The position numbers were made by a program, and so were the translations under genes. 64,000 bases of DNA from Anaerolineales bacterium UBA6055 (GTDB taxonomy: Bacteria; Chloroflexota; Anaerolineae; Aggregatilineales; Phototrophicaceae), in the NCBI GenBank assembly GCA_002428985.1, contig DIYL01000029.1, forward strand, positions 62,001 to 126,000, given 5' to 3'. This document shows positions 1 through 8,993 of the stretch, piece after piece (positions within the stretch are counted from its first letter, which is position 1; every line of letters begins with the position of its first letter). The notes below the pieces were generated by a model. The model did not search any database. It saw only the letters and a list, made by a program, of their open reading frames with translations, and was not told where the DNA came from.

Positions 1-489
1 AATCCTACAACCCGCACTCACAAAACCAGTGTAAGTCTTGACGCAGCCATACGTGGTGAAATGGTTGGATTGTTAAACCAACAGTTGGCAGATAGCCTAG
101 ACTTGTATAGCCAAACTAAACAGGCACATTGGAACGTCAAAGGCATGGAATTCATCGCACTACATAAGTTATTCGACGACATTGCAGCAGTTATCGAAGA
201 TCAAGTAGACACACTCGCAGAACGTGTTACAGCATTAGGCGCAGACGCACAAGGTACTGTCCGTATGGCAGCAGAAAACTCAAGCTTACCAGAATTCCCG
301 AGTGATTTAGTTGGTGGTGAAGCTTTTGTCAGAGCACTCACAGAACGTGTTGGAGCATTTGCAAACAGTAATCGGGCAGCGGCAAGCGCATCACTCGAGG
401 CAGGTGATGAAATAACTGGTGATGTTTTCGTTGGTATCACCCGCGAGTTGGATAAATACCTATACTTCTTGGAAGCACATCTCCAATAA
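1..489 (+). CDS. dps: Dps family DNA-protection ferritin (5' partial)
   Basis: Dps-type mini-ferritin: a dodecameric cytoplasmic protein that oxidises and stores Fe(II) with peroxide and can bind DNA in stress. The frame is open to the first base of the window; the 20 codons before the first ATG (position 61) read like the usual Dps N-terminus (PTTRTHKTS...), so the true start lies upstream. Family hallmarks are the AHWNVKG segment with the ferroxidase His, LFDD with the Asp, and the Glu in the following IEDQVDTLAER helix. About 160 residues are visible, close to the normal length. It is followed by an intrinsic terminator and is not co-transcribed with the next gene. Iron storage here fits the iron importer 1.5 kb downstream. 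Confidence 0.93.
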   Translation, partial: NPTTRTHKTSVSLDAAIRGEMVGLLNQQLADSLDLYSQTKQAHWNVKGMEFIALHKLFDDIAAVIEDQVDTLAERVTALGADAQGTVRMAAENSSLPEFPSDLVGGEAFVRALTERVGAFANSNRAAASASLEAGDEITGDVFVGITRELDKYLYFLEAHLQ

Positions 490-513
490 ATTCAGGTATT
501 AGCTTAAGAATTG

Positions 514-545
514 AAAGCAGAATCCTCTTGGTTTCTGCTTTTTTA
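514..545 (+). terminator. Intrinsic terminator of dps
   Basis: Perfect 9-bp stem AAAGCAGAA/TTCTGCTTT with a 10-base loop, running directly into a T tract (TTTT). It sits 25 bases after the dps stop codon. Confidence 0.85.
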
Positions 546-781
546 TTTGCGTTGAACAATTTCCTGTCACATATCTACTAACTCCCCTCTTCATGATAAT
601 TTTCTGTTCAATCTGATTTTATCGTCCCTCAATATGAATTTTATCTTGCTCAACACTAGCTTGAGTTTTGAGTCAAAGTGTTCTCACTTTACTAATTTTT
701 GCTTGTTTAATTTTAAATTTTGACAAGACTAAAAATATAAGTATAATGTTGTTAATTATGACAAACAAGACAGGATACCCT

Positions 782-1501
782 ATGTCACTCATTTTGGAGT
801 TTTCAAACAAAAGTTATTTTGATCACGTTGCATGGGCAGTGCCCAATGTTGAAGAAGCGGTAAAGATGTTTACTGATCAAACTGGGATTCAGCCACATAT
901 GCCGCCACAAGAAAATGCACCTTATCTTAGTGCGGGCGCTCTAATTGACAACGATAAAGGTTTTGAGATTATTGGACCAAATCCCAATTTTATAGGAAAG
1001 TCAAATGTATTTTCGCGAGTGCTAGAAGATTTACCACATCCGAAGCTGATGTTCTGGTATGTCGCGACAAACGCCTTTGACAATCTGAAAACTCAAGTAA
1101 AACAAGCCGGACTCATGACTATGCGAGAACAACATATCAATCCGGGATTTAAAGAGCCAATGCCTGAATTTCGTCGAGCGATTATTGCACCACCACTGAG
1201 TAGACAGCTTGGTATCGTCTTTCAGAAATATATTCTACGTCACTCTATTGATGCTATGCTGAGTTTAGAATATCCAATGGTATTACCTAATATGATTCAG
1301 TATATAAACCGTGAACACGCTCGAAGTGAAATAATGCAAGACGGTTTGCATCTGAAAAATTTTGAAATTTTCCACCCTCAAAAAGATGTATATCAAAAGG
1401 ATTTCGATCAATTAAATATCCCTATCCAACTCCAGTATGCCCATAAACCCTTACTTCGACTTACACTTGATACGCCAAATGGCGAAGTCACATTTGAATA
1501 G
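782..1501 (+). CDS. Glyoxalase-like (VOC superfamily) protein
   Basis: About 239 residues. The N-terminal part FDHVAWAVPNVEEAVKMF is the typical opening of a glyoxalase-like/VOC domain, where the His is often a metal ligand, and the following G-I-Q-P and FEIIGPNPNF stretches fit a single-chain VOC fold (PF13468 type). VOC enzymes catalyse varied metal-dependent reactions, so no substrate can be named. Start chosen at the ATG of MSLILEF because the homology begins right after it and a weak ACAGGA lies 7 bases upstream; the frame is open further upstream (to 668) but that segment is low-complexity and hydrophobic. The residues after about 150 are not recognised. Monocistronic. Confidence 0.6.
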   Translation: MSLILEFSNKSYFDHVAWAVPNVEEAVKMFTDQTGIQPHMPPQENAPYLSAGALIDNDKGFEIIGPNPNFIGKSNVFSRVLEDLPHPKLMFWYVATNAFDNLKTQVKQAGLMTMREQHINPGFKEPMPEFRRAIIAPPLSRQLGIVFQKYILRHSIDAMLSLEYPMVLPNMIQYINREHARSEIMQDGLHLKNFEIFHPQKDVYQKDFDQLNIPIQLQYAHKPLLRLTLDTPNGEVTFE

Positions 1502-1973
1502 GCAGTTACCACACATATGACATCATCAAAACAAAACTAATCTACAGTAGATCAGCTAGACAAATGCCATTCTATAGAAGCCCGAATTTTCATCCACAAC
1601 TTACATTTTAATCATTTACTAATCTAGATTGAAAATGTGACTTTTGTTGTTTTATTCAAGAACCCGACAAATAAAAGAATAGAATCAACAAAATGGCAAA
1701 ACTACCCACTATCGAATTCCTAGAGTACGAAAAACCGCCAATATACAGGCATCCACGCGATCGTACATATCGGTTAAAGTCAGATTTAACTGCCTAAAAT
1801 CCATTTTGAATAAGTTTAACAAACTATGTTTTGTGTTGATAAATCACAATTTTTTTGTTTCATAAATCACGATTAACAAGGTTCGTAGACTTTCAATTTT
1901 GTTTATAGATAATGAGGTTCATTATCCATGAGTGCCATGATGGTGCTCAATTATATAAAGGAGCCACATTAAA
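1502..1973 (+). other. Intergenic region with iron-importer control sequences
   Basis: 472 AT-rich bases. The last 70 hold a Fur-box-like palindrome, a possible -10 hexamer (TATAGA at 1905-1910) overlapping it, and the ribosome binding site AAAGGAG (1958-1963) of the next gene. A 34-codon ATG frame at 1693-1797 has no convincing ribosome binding site or recognisable product. Nothing else is seen. Confidence 0.5.
1908..1926 (+). promoter_or_regulatory. Fur-box-like operator
   Basis: GATAATGA-GGT-TCATTATC is a perfect 8-bp inverted repeat. It matches the classical 19-bp Fur consensus (GATAATGATAATCATTATC) at 16 of 19 positions, the three differences being in the centre. It lies 47 bases before an iron-binding-protein gene, so iron-dependent repression of the importer by a Fur-family protein is the natural reading. 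Confidence 0.8.
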
Positions 1974-3047
1974 ATGAAACATGTTTTCGTTTTGTCCATA
2001 CTAGTAGCAATGGTTATGTCAATTGCAATGGTGCCTGCTATGGCACAAGATGATCCGGGTGTTGTCAATGTGTATTCATCACGCCATTATGGCGATTTAG
2101 AAGCACCATTTATTGCATTTACTGAAGCAACAGGTATTGAAGTTCGTGTATCTGCTGGTTCACCACGTGATTTGTTGTCCCGCCTCCGTGCAGATATTGA
2201 CCGTGGCGATCGCAGTGTTGCTGATGTATTCCTAGCGATTGATGCAGGTGTATTGTCACTGGCAGCATCCGAAGGTTTGCTCCAAGCAATTGACTCTGAC
2301 GCACTTAATGAAAGTGTTGCAGAAGGATTCCGTGACCCCGATGGATATTGGTATGGTTTGAGTATTCGTACACGTACATTAGTGTATAATCTAGAAAATG
2401 TGACCGAAGAAGAATTGGCAGCGGTTAATACATATGCAGATCTTGCTGATCCAATGTGGGAAGGTCGTGTCTGCATGCGTCCAGCCAGCCACATTTACAC
2501 CGTCTCACTCTTCAGTAGTATTCTCCAAGACCTTGGCGAAGAAGACGCAACAGCAGTTGCAGAGGGTATTTCAAACAACACCGTTCGTTATATCAATAGT
2601 GACACCAGCCAAATTCGCGCAGTTGCAGCAGGTGAATGCGATGTAACCTTCGTCAATCACTACTACATGGGTCGCCTTGCTAATGGTAGCGAAGAAGATG
2701 TAGCTGTCTTTGATAGTGTTGGTATCAAATGGATGAACCAAGAAGAAAATGGTGTATTCTTCAACGTAAACGGTGCTGGTGTAGTTAAAAACTCAGCTAA
2801 CCTCGATAACGCTATCGCTTTCATCGAATATCTTGCCGCAACAGAAAACCAATGTGGCGAGCTTGAATGCTTCCCTGGTAGCAATTATGAGTTCCCAACG
2901 AACCCAGCGGCTGAAGCCAATGAAACCATCGCAGATTTTGGTGAATTCGAATATGATCTTGCTTATGGTCTTTCCCAATATGGTGAATTCCAAGAAGCTA
3001 CAGTAGAAATGCTTGAATCCGTTGGATTTGGTTTTGCTGAAAACTAA
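1974..3047 (+). CDS. Fe(III) ABC transporter substrate-binding protein, FutA type
   Basis: 357-residue secreted iron-binding protein that delivers Fe(III) to the permease encoded next. Residues 1-24 form a signal peptide ending in a signal-peptidase-I type AMA-Q site, with no lipobox Cys. The mature start VNVYSSRHYGDLEAPFIAF and the motif VNHYYMGRL carry the tyrosines that bind iron in FutA/FbpA proteins. AAAGGAG is placed 9 bases before the ATG. A Fur-box-like palindrome precedes it and a strong hairpin follows it, before the permease gene. Binding proteins of this family can also bind other oxyanion-metal complexes, but the Fur site favours iron. Confidence 0.9.
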   Translation: MKHVFVLSILVAMVMSIAMVPAMAQDDPGVVNVYSSRHYGDLEAPFIAFTEATGIEVRVSAGSPRDLLSRLRADIDRGDRSVADVFLAIDAGVLSLAASEGLLQAIDSDALNESVAEGFRDPDGYWYGLSIRTRTLVYNLENVTEEELAAVNTYADLADPMWEGRVCMRPASHIYTVSLFSSILQDLGEEDATAVAEGISNNTVRYINSDTSQIRAVAAGECDVTFVNHYYMGRLANGSEEDVAVFDSVGIKWMNQEENGVFFNVNGAGVVKNSANLDNAIAFIEYLAATENQCGELECFPGSNYEFPTNPAAEANETIADFGEFEYDLAYGLSQYGEFQEATVEMLESVGFGFAEN

Positions 3048-3078
3048 ACCTATATAAGTAGTAAAAATAAACACATCG

Positions 3079-3115
3079 CATGGGAAGTATTCTGTTGTAT
3101 ACTTCCCGTGTTTTA
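3079..3115 (+). terminator. Hairpin with T tract between binding-protein and permease genes
   Basis: 12-bp stem (one G-T pair) CATGGGAAGTAT/ATACTTCCCGTG with an 8-base loop followed by TTTTATT. It probably acts as a partial terminator or 3'-end stabiliser, raising the amount of binding protein over permease. Confidence 0.75.
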
Positions 3116-3137
3116 TTGTTCGTTTAAATGATCCAAT

Positions 3138-4856
3138 ATGAAAATTTCCGAATCCCTAGTTGTTGCCAATTTGAGTAAAAAAGCCTCTCCTACCATGCAA
3201 AAATTCACATTTCCATTCTCTGCCAGAGCAATCATGTCAATCCTGATTGTTTTTAGTGTATTACTCCCCCTATTATTATTGACACTCGCAATTTTTGATG
3301 TGGACATTGAACGATGGCAGTCGATGTGGGATACATTTCTGCCACGTGTCCTATCCAATACATTTGTTTTAGCTCTTGGAGTTGGCCTTGGGACATTCTT
3401 ATTAGGCACGAGCTTAGCAGGTCTTATTGCTGCATATGATTTCCCCGGCCGAAAATTATTTGACCGTTTGCTATTATTACCATTGGCAATCCCTGGATTC
3501 ATCATGGGATTTGTATATGTAACAATTTTTGAATTTGCTGGTCCAATCCAAACAACGTTACGGGGATGGTTTGACTGGGGTCGAGATGATTATTGGTTCC
3601 CCGATATCGCATCTCAGGGTGGACTTATCTTAGTGCTGACCCTTGTGTTATATCCTTATGTCTATATTTTGGCGCGTGCTGCATTTCGTGAACAGGTAGC
3701 CAGCACTTTTGAGGCAGCCCGCATGATGGGACATAGTCGATTGATGGCATTTATTCGACTCGCATTACCATTAGCCTATCCTCAAATCGCTGCAGGTGTT
3801 CTGTTAACTGTTTTGGAAACATTCACGGATTATGGTACTGTCAGCTACTTTGGTTATCCAACGTTAAGTGAACGTGTTGTTGTCCTGTGGAATACAGATT
3901 TCCGTCCGGAAACAGCCACCCAGTTAGCTTTATTGATGATGGTACTTGCATTAATTCTGATAGCTGTTGAACGAAGTATGCGCCGTAGAGCGAAATTCTA
4001 TCAGAAAAGTGGGTCGGCAGTTGTGCAGCCAAAAAAACTATTCGGTATGCAAAGCTATTTTGCCAGCTTTTACTGCTTTTTCATTTTGTTGATTGCGTTT
4101 ATTTTGCCTGTCTATCAGCTTATCGTATGGACTATCAGCGAAATAAATGATCCCTCAATTGGATTATTGAACGAAGCTTTCATCCAATATACAGGGAATT
4201 CGATAACACTTGCTGCGATTACGGCAGTTGTAGCAATTGGTTTATCTTTACTCATTGCATACGGATTACGGCAGACATCAACGTCTAATTTTCGATCAGC
4301 ACGCCTTCTATCTCGTTTAGTGACGTTGGGTTATGCGATGCCCGGTGCTGTCATTGCGGTTGGTGTTTTGACTTTTCTAAATCCAATTGATGCGAGTGTG
4401 ACGGACTTTGCCGTGGACTTCCTCAATTGGAATGGTTCCGGATACTTGCTAACAGGTACAATTTTTGCATTAGTTTATGGATACACAGTTAGGTTTATAT
4501 CCTTAGGGTTTAATAGCGCAGACGCTAGCTTAGAGAAAATTGGAAATAATCTAGAAGATGCCGCACGAATGACAGGTGCAGGTGAATGGCGTCTTCTACG
4601 TCGTATTCACTTCCCTTTGATGCGAACAGGTCTGGCAGCAGGAGCGATTCTAATCTTTGTGGATGTGATTAAAGAACTCCCAACGACGTTATTATTGCGA
4701 CCCTTTGGCATGGATACGTTGGCACTACGCACATATTTTTTGAGTATTGAAGGATGGCATCGTTCAGCTGCAATCCCTGCCCTAGCGATTCTCATTGTAG
4801 GACTAATCCCTGTCTTTATGTTAATGCGTGTGGGTGATCAGTCGGCTGAGAATTAA
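3138..4856 (+). CDS. Fe(III) ABC transporter permease (fused two-domain, FbpB type)
   Basis: 572-residue inner membrane protein with about 12 membrane segments arranged as two homologous permease halves. Each half has an EAA loop for contact with the ATPase: EAARMMGHSRLMAFIRLALP near residues 193-212 and EDAARMTGAGEWRLLRRIHFP near 474-494. This duplicated architecture is typical of FbpB/SfuB iron permeases. The start codon has no clear ribosome binding site; an in-frame ATG at 3195 is the alternative. The ATPase subunit gene that usually follows is absent: the next gene is convergent and codes for a glycosidase. Confidence 0.88.
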   Translation: MKISESLVVANLSKKASPTMQKFTFPFSARAIMSILIVFSVLLPLLLLTLAIFDVDIERWQSMWDTFLPRVLSNTFVLALGVGLGTFLLGTSLAGLIAAYDFPGRKLFDRLLLLPLAIPGFIMGFVYVTIFEFAGPIQTTLRGWFDWGRDDYWFPDIASQGGLILVLTLVLYPYVYILARAAFREQVASTFEAARMMGHSRLMAFIRLALPLAYPQIAAGVLLTVLETFTDYGTVSYFGYPTLSERVVVLWNTDFRPETATQLALLMMVLALILIAVERSMRRRAKFYQKSGSAVVQPKKLFGMQSYFASFYCFFILLIAFILPVYQLIVWTISEINDPSIGLLNEAFIQYTGNSITLAAITAVVAIGLSLLIAYGLRQTSTSNFRSARLLSRLVTLGYAMPGAVIAVGVLTFLNPIDASVTDFAVDFLNWNGSGYLLTGTIFALVYGYTVRFISLGFNSADASLEKIGNNLEDAARMTGAGEWRLLRRIHFPLMRTGLAAGAILIFVDVIKELPTTLLLRPFGMDTLALRTYFLSIEGWHRSAAIPALAILIVGLIPVFMLMRVGDQSAEN

Positions 4857-4949
4857 TCCTATCATTCGAATAGCCAATTGTATGACGGCAACATATCTCT
4901 ACGCACTTGGATAAATTTTGAGGAATCGACAAATACTCTTAAGATCGAA

Positions 4950-7046
4950 TTACGAATGATTTATCGTAAAACGTTCTCTCTTTTTGCCTATACCTAAAAC
5001 ATCAACTTGAATAGTAATTTCTACTCTGTCATTATCCGGAATGATTTCAATCCACGCACGACCATTCGAAGTTTCGATGATGTCACTCGCACCCATATAA
5101 CCTCGATGTCTAAGCAATTTACCACCAAAAACAATTGAAAAATGAACACGACGATCATCCTGAATGATTCGATTACCATCTTCGTCAAGAAGCGTGACCC
5201 ATATCTTGTTTTCACTGTAGGCAAGTTCAAAATCCTTACACACTGAAGTTGAGCCATGGCTTACAGGATTTATCAACTTATCACTTTGCCCAAAATTCCA
5301 TTTACGAAATACATCATAGTTTGCTTTTGGTGTTCCGTTACGTGTGAGTAATCCTTTTTGATTGAGATAAGGAATTGGATTTTCCGGTCTAAGTGGTGTA
5401 CCAAAATCTTTGAATGCCCACTGTAGCCCGCCAGCAAAGTTGGAGAGTTTGTTTTGCACCATCAAATGATGATCCATCAACTTCAGGATGTAGCTTTCAC
5501 TCCAGTCACCATCTTTACTGTAGCGTGTAAACCCATCCTCACTGGTTGCTGTGCCGACTTCCTCTGCATTATCGATAGTAGAGAGAGGCTCCTCATTAAT
5601 ATGGGGCGGATCGCGGAAACGACCAACATGACTGTCACCACCCCATTCAGCATGAAGTAGCCTCGGGAATTTTGCCATCGCATCCAGTAAATTTTGCTCG
5701 TAGTCTGTATATTTGCCTCGATACCAACCTGCCCAAATACTTGGGGAATATACATCTACTATGTGCGCCCCATAATCAAATCGACGCAAAGCAGTTAACC
5801 GCCGTGGGTCTTTTGCTTTAGTTATATTCTGCAATTCTTGTAGGAAATCACAGACTTTATCATCTGTAGAATCAACGTGGTCACTTTCCCAATCCAGTTC
5901 ATTTCCCAAACCCCAAAAGATAATACTCGCGTGATTATAGTGTTGGTCAATCATCTCGTGGAGCATATGACGGGTCTGTTGCTTGAATGTCTCACCACCA
6001 ACACCTCCGCGACACCAAGGAATCTCTTCCCATACGATGATGCCAAGTTCATCACAGGCTTCGAGTGCTGCGCGTGACTGTGGATAATGACCCAAACGCA
6101 CAAAGTTAAACCCTGCATCTTTCATCAATTGGAATTCCCGAAGTGTAATATCGTCAGGAACTGCACCGCCATGCCCTGCCCAATCTTCATGGCGATGCGT
6201 TCCTTTGAGAAGCAACCGCTCACCATTTAGGTAGAATGGTCCATACTCTGGAAAATCATAATATCGAAAGCCGATGTGTTCTTCGATTAGGTCAAGTTCA
6301 CCTGCATCCATCCCATCGGAGAAGTCTCCCCAACCAAACAATGAAACCCTCAGCTGGTAAAGGTTTGGCGATTGCGGTGACCACAATTTGTAATCATCGC
6401 CCGCAATTATTGGCATCTCAATGGTGATGCTCTTATCAAACGCCCCACCGTCTAAATCTTTATGCAAATATGCATGAAAACCAATACCTTGAAGATTAAT
6501 AGTAATTTGCTCAATTTGATCATCATTGCCGTTCAGTGTCAGATGAACGGTCAGGCTTGCGTGGGTCTCTGTTGCAGTGATATCACAGTATACGTTGTCT
6601 ATCCATGTATCATGAGTGCGATAAAGCCAGACATTGCGTGTGATGCCACCATATAAAAAGAAGTCAGATTGGTCAGATGGAATAAGGTCAATATCGGGTG
6701 TGTTATCAACTTCCACTCGGATTGTGCCAGCACGGTTCGGAATTTTCACATTGAAGGCTGTATATCCGCCACGATGTTCAGAGAGTAGTTCGTCGTCAAA
6801 ATACACTTTGGAGGATTGTGAGACAGCTTCAAATTCAAGCCAGAGCTGTTGCCCTACAGTATTTTCAGGCGGTACAAAGTCTAATTCATAGACACCGATA
6901 CCTCGTCTATAGTGCCAGTTCGGATCTGTAGACATCGTATCGAATGCGTTCCATGTATGGGGTAATGTCACGTCTTCCCATTCATCATCTTCATACTGAA
7001 AACGCCAACCCGTATTACATTTCTTGCGATTAGGTCGATACATCAT
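4950..7046 (-). CDS. Glycoside hydrolase family 2 enzyme (beta-galactosidase/beta-glucuronidase-like)
   Basis: 698-residue cytoplasmic (no signal peptide) GH2 enzyme. It has the sugar-binding N-terminal domain (WRF...VTLPHTWN), an immunoglobulin-like middle domain, and the TIM barrel beginning at LLLKGTHRHEDW. The acid/base Glu is in GLGNELDW (about residue 380) and the nucleophile Glu in LLHAEWGG (about 467). The ATG overlaps the stop of the upstream permease gene by four bases (ATGA), so the enzyme is translated with the importer and probably cleaves the imported oligosaccharide. GH88 and KduD in the same locus point to a uronic-acid-containing substrate, so beta-glucuronidase or beta-galactosidase activity are the leading options; sequence alone does not decide. 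Confidence 0.88.
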   Translation of the reverse strand: MMYRPNRKKCNTGWRFQYEDDEWEDVTLPHTWNAFDTMSTDPNWHYRRGIGVYELDFVPPENTVGQQLWLEFEAVSQSSKVYFDDELLSEHRGGYTAFNVKIPNRAGTIRVEVDNTPDIDLIPSDQSDFFLYGGITRNVWLYRTHDTWIDNVYCDITATETHASLTVHLTLNGNDDQIEQITINLQGIGFHAYLHKDLDGGAFDKSITIEMPIIAGDDYKLWSPQSPNLYQLRVSLFGWGDFSDGMDAGELDLIEEHIGFRYYDFPEYGPFYLNGERLLLKGTHRHEDWAGHGGAVPDDITLREFQLMKDAGFNFVRLGHYPQSRAALEACDELGIIVWEEIPWCRGGVGGETFKQQTRHMLHEMIDQHYNHASIIFWGLGNELDWESDHVDSTDDKVCDFLQELQNITKAKDPRRLTALRRFDYGAHIVDVYSPSIWAGWYRGKYTDYEQNLLDAMAKFPRLLHAEWGGDSHVGRFRDPPHINEEPLSTIDNAEEVGTATSEDGFTRYSKDGDWSESYILKLMDHHLMVQNKLSNFAGGLQWAFKDFGTPLRPENPIPYLNQKGLLTRNGTPKANYDVFRKWNFGQSDKLINPVSHGSTSVCKDFELAYSENKIWVTLLDEDGNRIIQDDRRVHFSIVFGGKLLRHRGYMGASDIIETSNGRAWIEIIPDNDRVEITIQVDVLGIGKKRERFTINHS

Positions 7047-7924
7047 TGTTTGACAGCTCCCTGCAAGCCACGCACAAAATAACCTTGGAACAAAAAGAAA
7101 ACCAGTAATACAGGGATAATACTCATTGACGTGCCGGCTGCAAACCCAGTCCAGTCAACACTGTACTCGCCTTGGAATGCATACATCCCTACCGCTAAGT
7201 TCCTTAATTCGGGGCGGCTGAGGGTAAAGACCAAGGGGATATTGAACTCATTCCAAGTGCTCATAAATTGGAAGATCACTACTGTCGCAATAATTGGGCG
7301 AGCTAACGGTACGACAAGCCAGAATTGTTGGAAGAAATTTGCGCCATCAATTTTTGCACTATCAAATAATTCGTCTGGCACGGTCTCGAAGAAGCTAGTG
7401 AAAAGCAAAACATATAATGCTCCTGCACCACCACTCAGTGCAAGAATCACACCAATCCGTGTATTTAGCAATCCCAGTGATCGAACGAGATTAAATTGTG
7501 GAATAATAATCGATGCGATTGGAATAAAGAGTGTCGCAAGAATGACACCATAAATGATATTGCGTCCGGGAAAGCGATACCGCGCTAACACGTATCCGCA
7601 CATCGATGACTTAACAACCTCAATCAGCGTCGCAGCACTAGCGTAAATCACTGTATTCATGAAGTAGAGGTCAAAATTTGCTTCTGTCCACGCACGCACA
7701 TAATTTCCCCACTCCCATACTTCAGGAACGAGTCTTGCACCACTTGTAAACATATCGCGTTGTGATTTTAAGGATGAGAAAACAACCCACAAGAACGGAT
7801 AAATCCACAAAAAACCAACGATGAGCAACACAACAAATAGAATCATATTGCGTGTGAAGTATCGCCCCGGCTTGAAGAACAGCATAGCAGGATTCGTTTT
7901 ACGTTTATTTGTCAGACTTGTCAT
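7043..7924 (-). CDS. Sugar ABC transporter permease (MalG/UgpE type)
   Basis: Inner membrane permease of the CUT1 sugar importer family, 293 residues with six predicted membrane segments and the EAA-type loop FDSAKIDGANFFQQFWLVVPL. The start at MTSLTNKRK was chosen because AAGGAG lies 10 bases before this ATG; the open frame extends 12 codons further into the end of the preceding gene. It lies 13 bases after the MalF-type permease stop and overlaps the GH2 start by four bases, in one operon (binding protein, two permeases, GH2). No ATPase is encoded, so a shared MsmK/UgpC-like ATPase elsewhere is likely. Confidence 0.9.
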   Translation of the reverse strand: MTSLTNKRKTNPAMLFFKPGRYFTRNMILFVVLLIVGFLWIYPFLWVVFSSLKSQRDMFTSGARLVPEVWEWGNYVRAWTEANFDLYFMNTVIYASAATLIEVVKSSMCGYVLARYRFPGRNIIYGVILATLFIPIASIIIPQFNLVRSLGLLNTRIGVILALSGGAGALYVLLFTSFFETVPDELFDSAKIDGANFFQQFWLVVPLARPIIATVVIFQFMSTWNEFNIPLVFTLSRPELRNLAVGMYAFQGEYSVDWTGFAAGTSMSIIPVLLVFFLFQGYFVRGLQGAVKQ

Positions 7925-7937
7925 TGTGATGCACTCC

Positions 7938-8909
7938 TTAATGTTGTGCTTTGCGGACAAAGTAGCCTTGCATTGTTACAGCAACAAGCACAGTTACCCC
8001 AAACAGTACAGCGGCCGCAGAAGCATAACCGTAACGAAATGGCATATCACGGAAGGCTTGGTTGTAAATGAAATAGCTCACAACATAAGTGCTTTGTCCG
8101 GGTCCCCCCTCTGTTGTCGCCGCGACAAGTCCAAAGACTTTGAGTGCGTTTACAAAACTCAAGAACAAGATAATCGTCGCAACAGGTCGAATCACGGGCA
8201 AGGTAACATAACGCAATTTATCCCATTCTGTTGCGCCATCGATTGAGGCTGCTTCATACAGGTTTTCAGGCACATTCTGCAATGCTGCCATCCAGTAAAT
8301 CATATATTGTCCGAAAATTTGCCAAACCGAGATGAGGATGATTGTTATCAGTGCAGTATCAGGATTACCGAGAAAATCAACGGGGCGTTCTAAGATGCCT
8401 AAAGACATCAACACATCATTGAGAGCACCTCGGCTATTGAGGATAAAATCAAAGACTAAACCAGCAAGTGCCACCGGAATAACTAATGGTGCAAAGAAGA
8501 CAGTTCGCCAAATACGCTGAAACCACATCCATTTCTGAGTGAGAAGAATTGCTGCAAATAGTGCGAGGGGTAACTTAATCGCTGTGTTGACGACCGCAAA
8601 TGTAATCGTGTTCCAGAATGATAACCAAAATGACCGATCTTGTATGATGTCGAAGTAGTTTTGCATTCCAATAAAAGCATCTAATGGACCAGATCCATCC
8701 CACTCATGTAATGAGTACCATGCCGTCGCGCCTAATGGATAGAGCGTGAACCCGAGATACAGAATCAGAAATGGTGCTAGGAAGAGAGCAATCCATACAA
8801 AATCACGCCCTTGTGGTCTCATATTATATGGAACTGACTGCTTACTCTTAGTCGATTCAGTATCTGCTATCTGGTTTGTTGAAATGGTCTCAGACGCTAT
8901 CTGACTCAT
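7938..8909 (-). CDS. Sugar ABC transporter permease (MalF/UgpA type)
   Basis: 323-residue inner membrane permease, the partner of the MalG-type subunit downstream. It has a cytoplasmic N-terminal stretch of about 35 residues, six membrane segments and the EAA loop YEAASIDGATEWDKLRYVTLP near residues 225-245. AAGGA precedes the ATG. Separated from the binding-protein gene by a short gap that holds a stable hairpin. Confidence 0.9.
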   Translation of the reverse strand: MSQIASETISTNQIADTESTKSKQSVPYNMRPQGRDFVWIALFLAPFLILYLGFTLYPLGATAWYSLHEWDGSGPLDAFIGMQNYFDIIQDRSFWLSFWNTITFAVVNTAIKLPLALFAAILLTQKWMWFQRIWRTVFFAPLVIPVALAGLVFDFILNSRGALNDVLMSLGILERPVDFLGNPDTALITIILISVWQIFGQYMIYWMAALQNVPENLYEAASIDGATEWDKLRYVTLPVIRPVATIILFLSFVNALKVFGLVAATTEGGPGQSTYVVSYFIYNQAFRDMPFRYGYASAAAVLFGVTVLVAVTMQGYFVRKAQH

Positions 8910-8942
8910 AATCCTTGTTCCTTAGAAATAAATATATTGGAG

Positions 8943-8964
8943 AGGAGCACCCGGGGATGCTCCT
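8943..8964 (-). repeat. Hairpin between binding-protein and permease genes
   Basis: Perfect inverted repeat AGGAGCA/TGCTCCT with a GC-rich 8-base loop. It has no T tract, so it is more likely an mRNA-stabilising or attenuating stem than a full terminator. Confidence 0.6.
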
Positions 8965-8993
8965 ATAAAAACTATGTTGAGGCGGCAGTTACA

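Noticed and set aside
61..489. Dps starting at the ATG at position 61
   Set aside because: The codons before it to the window edge already read as the normal Dps N-terminus, so the gene starts outside the window.
1693..1797. 34-codon frame starting MAKLPTIEFLEYEKPP in the region before the iron importer
   Set aside because: No convincing ribosome binding site and no recognisable product; short frames of this length occur by chance. Not listed as a gene.
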